A DNA stretch of 64,000 nt from Streptococcus cuniculi. Its GTDB lineage: Bacteria > Bacillota > Bacilli > Lactobacillales > Streptococcaceae. Numbering within the stretch: position 1 is the first letter of the stretch; each line of letters opens with the position of its first letter. Shown here in pieces: positions 63,704 to 64,000 of this stretch. The stretch spans positions 1 through 64,000 of the forward strand of contig NZ_SPPD01000005.1 in NCBI RefSeq assembly GCF_004570575.1, in the 5' to 3' direction. The translations under genes and the position numbers were made by a program. The notes beneath the pieces are model-generated. The model had not been told where the DNA came from. It saw only the letters and a list, made by a program, of their open reading frames with translations, and searched no databases.

Positions 63704-64000
63704 ATGGTAGAATCATACAGTAAGAATGCAAACCACAATATGCGCCGTCCGGTTGTCAAGGAAGAGATTGTGGAGATGATGCGAACACGCCAGGCGCAAA
63801 ACACAGGCTTTTTAAAAGACTTAGAAGAATTTGCTCGCAAGGAAAACATCCCCATTATTCCTCATGAGACAACAGCTTATTTTCGCCTCTTGATGCAGAT
63901 TTTACAACCGGCATCTATCTTAGAAATCGGAACTGCAATTGGTTACTCTGCTCTCTTAATGGCAGAAAATAGCCCAACATCAACAATTACGACCATTGAT
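63704..64000 (+). CDS. SAM-dependent O-methyltransferase, N-terminal part (cut by window end)
   Basis: The frame is open for 99 codons to the window edge. It starts MVESYSKNANHNMRRPVVKE and reaches the SAM-binding loop ILEIGTAIGYSALLMAE (about 76-92), matching the catechol O-methyltransferase type encoded after pepF in streptococci. There is no ribosome site before the ATG, and the promoter is so close that the mRNA may be leaderless. The substrate is unknown. Confidence 0.88.
   Translation, partial: MVESYSKNANHNMRRPVVKEEIVEMMRTRQAQNTGFLKDLEEFARKENIPIIPHETTAYFRLLMQILQPASILEIGTAIGYSALLMAENSPTSTITTID

Overview
The window is a low-GC Firmicute chromosome segment and almost certainly a Streptococcus. 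The evidence is the conserved gene order: the short division/wall block rsmH-ftsL-pbp2X-mraY, gnd followed by the orphan regulator ritR, the block nrdR-dnaB-dnaI-nitroreductase-der, the block SNF2 helicase-small unknown-murC-acetyltransferase-mltG-greA, the block tmk-holB-yabA-rsmI, and coiA-pepF-O-methyltransferase. I do not assign a species. No rRNA, tRNA, CRISPR array or prophage was seen.

Layout. 1-119 is the end of an IS3-like insertion sequence. 613-2617 encodes ApbE (flavin transferase) and a MenA/UbiA prenyltransferase, flanked by repeats. 3203-13008 is a self-contained glycan-uptake locus: a YesM/YesN-type two-component system faces an operon of two ABC permeases, a binding lipoprotein, a YesL protein and a cytoplasmic GH31 glycosidase. 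Their shared control region holds direct repeats and a cre-like site. 13152-14350 carries a NusG-domain-II protein, a frameshifted DUF3278 membrane gene and its small XRE regulator. 14697-24599 is core: wall synthesis, CshB-type helicase, trxB, gnd and ritR. 25027-31027 carries a permease, nrdR, primosome genes and der. 31329-41890 carries a TM2 protein, SNF2 helicase, murC, mltG, greA and a secreted V8-like protease. 42101-50097 is mostly housekeeping (yidC, acyP, RNA methyltransferase, tmk, holB, yabA, rsmI). 50440-51043 is a toxin-antitoxin pair. 51303-55745 carries serine biosynthesis plus repair and acetyltransferase genes. 56012-58030 holds an XRE membrane regulator, a VOC protein and exoA. 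58226-64000 carries metG, coiA, pepF and a truncated O-methyltransferase.

The most unusual content is non-coding. Three intergenic repeat families recur. R1 is a modular repeat built of mini-hairpins around CTAAAG whose stems change in a compensatory way, with a 52-bp tandem array inside one copy. R2 is a MITE-like element with TATAGTG...CACTATA ends. R3 has about 22-bp inverted ends (CACGCCAAACGCATGAAG-like) and exact 9-bp target duplications in two of three copies. A five-hairpin segment follows metG just upstream of a strong terminator and a SigX (competence) box for coiA.

How the genes work together. The glycan locus would sense an extracellular sugar with the kinase, activate the transporter through the AraC-type regulator, import an oligosaccharide and cleave it inside the cell. 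CcpA probably represses it when preferred sugars are present. No ABC ATPase is encoded, so a shared MsmK-type ATPase elsewhere is presumed.
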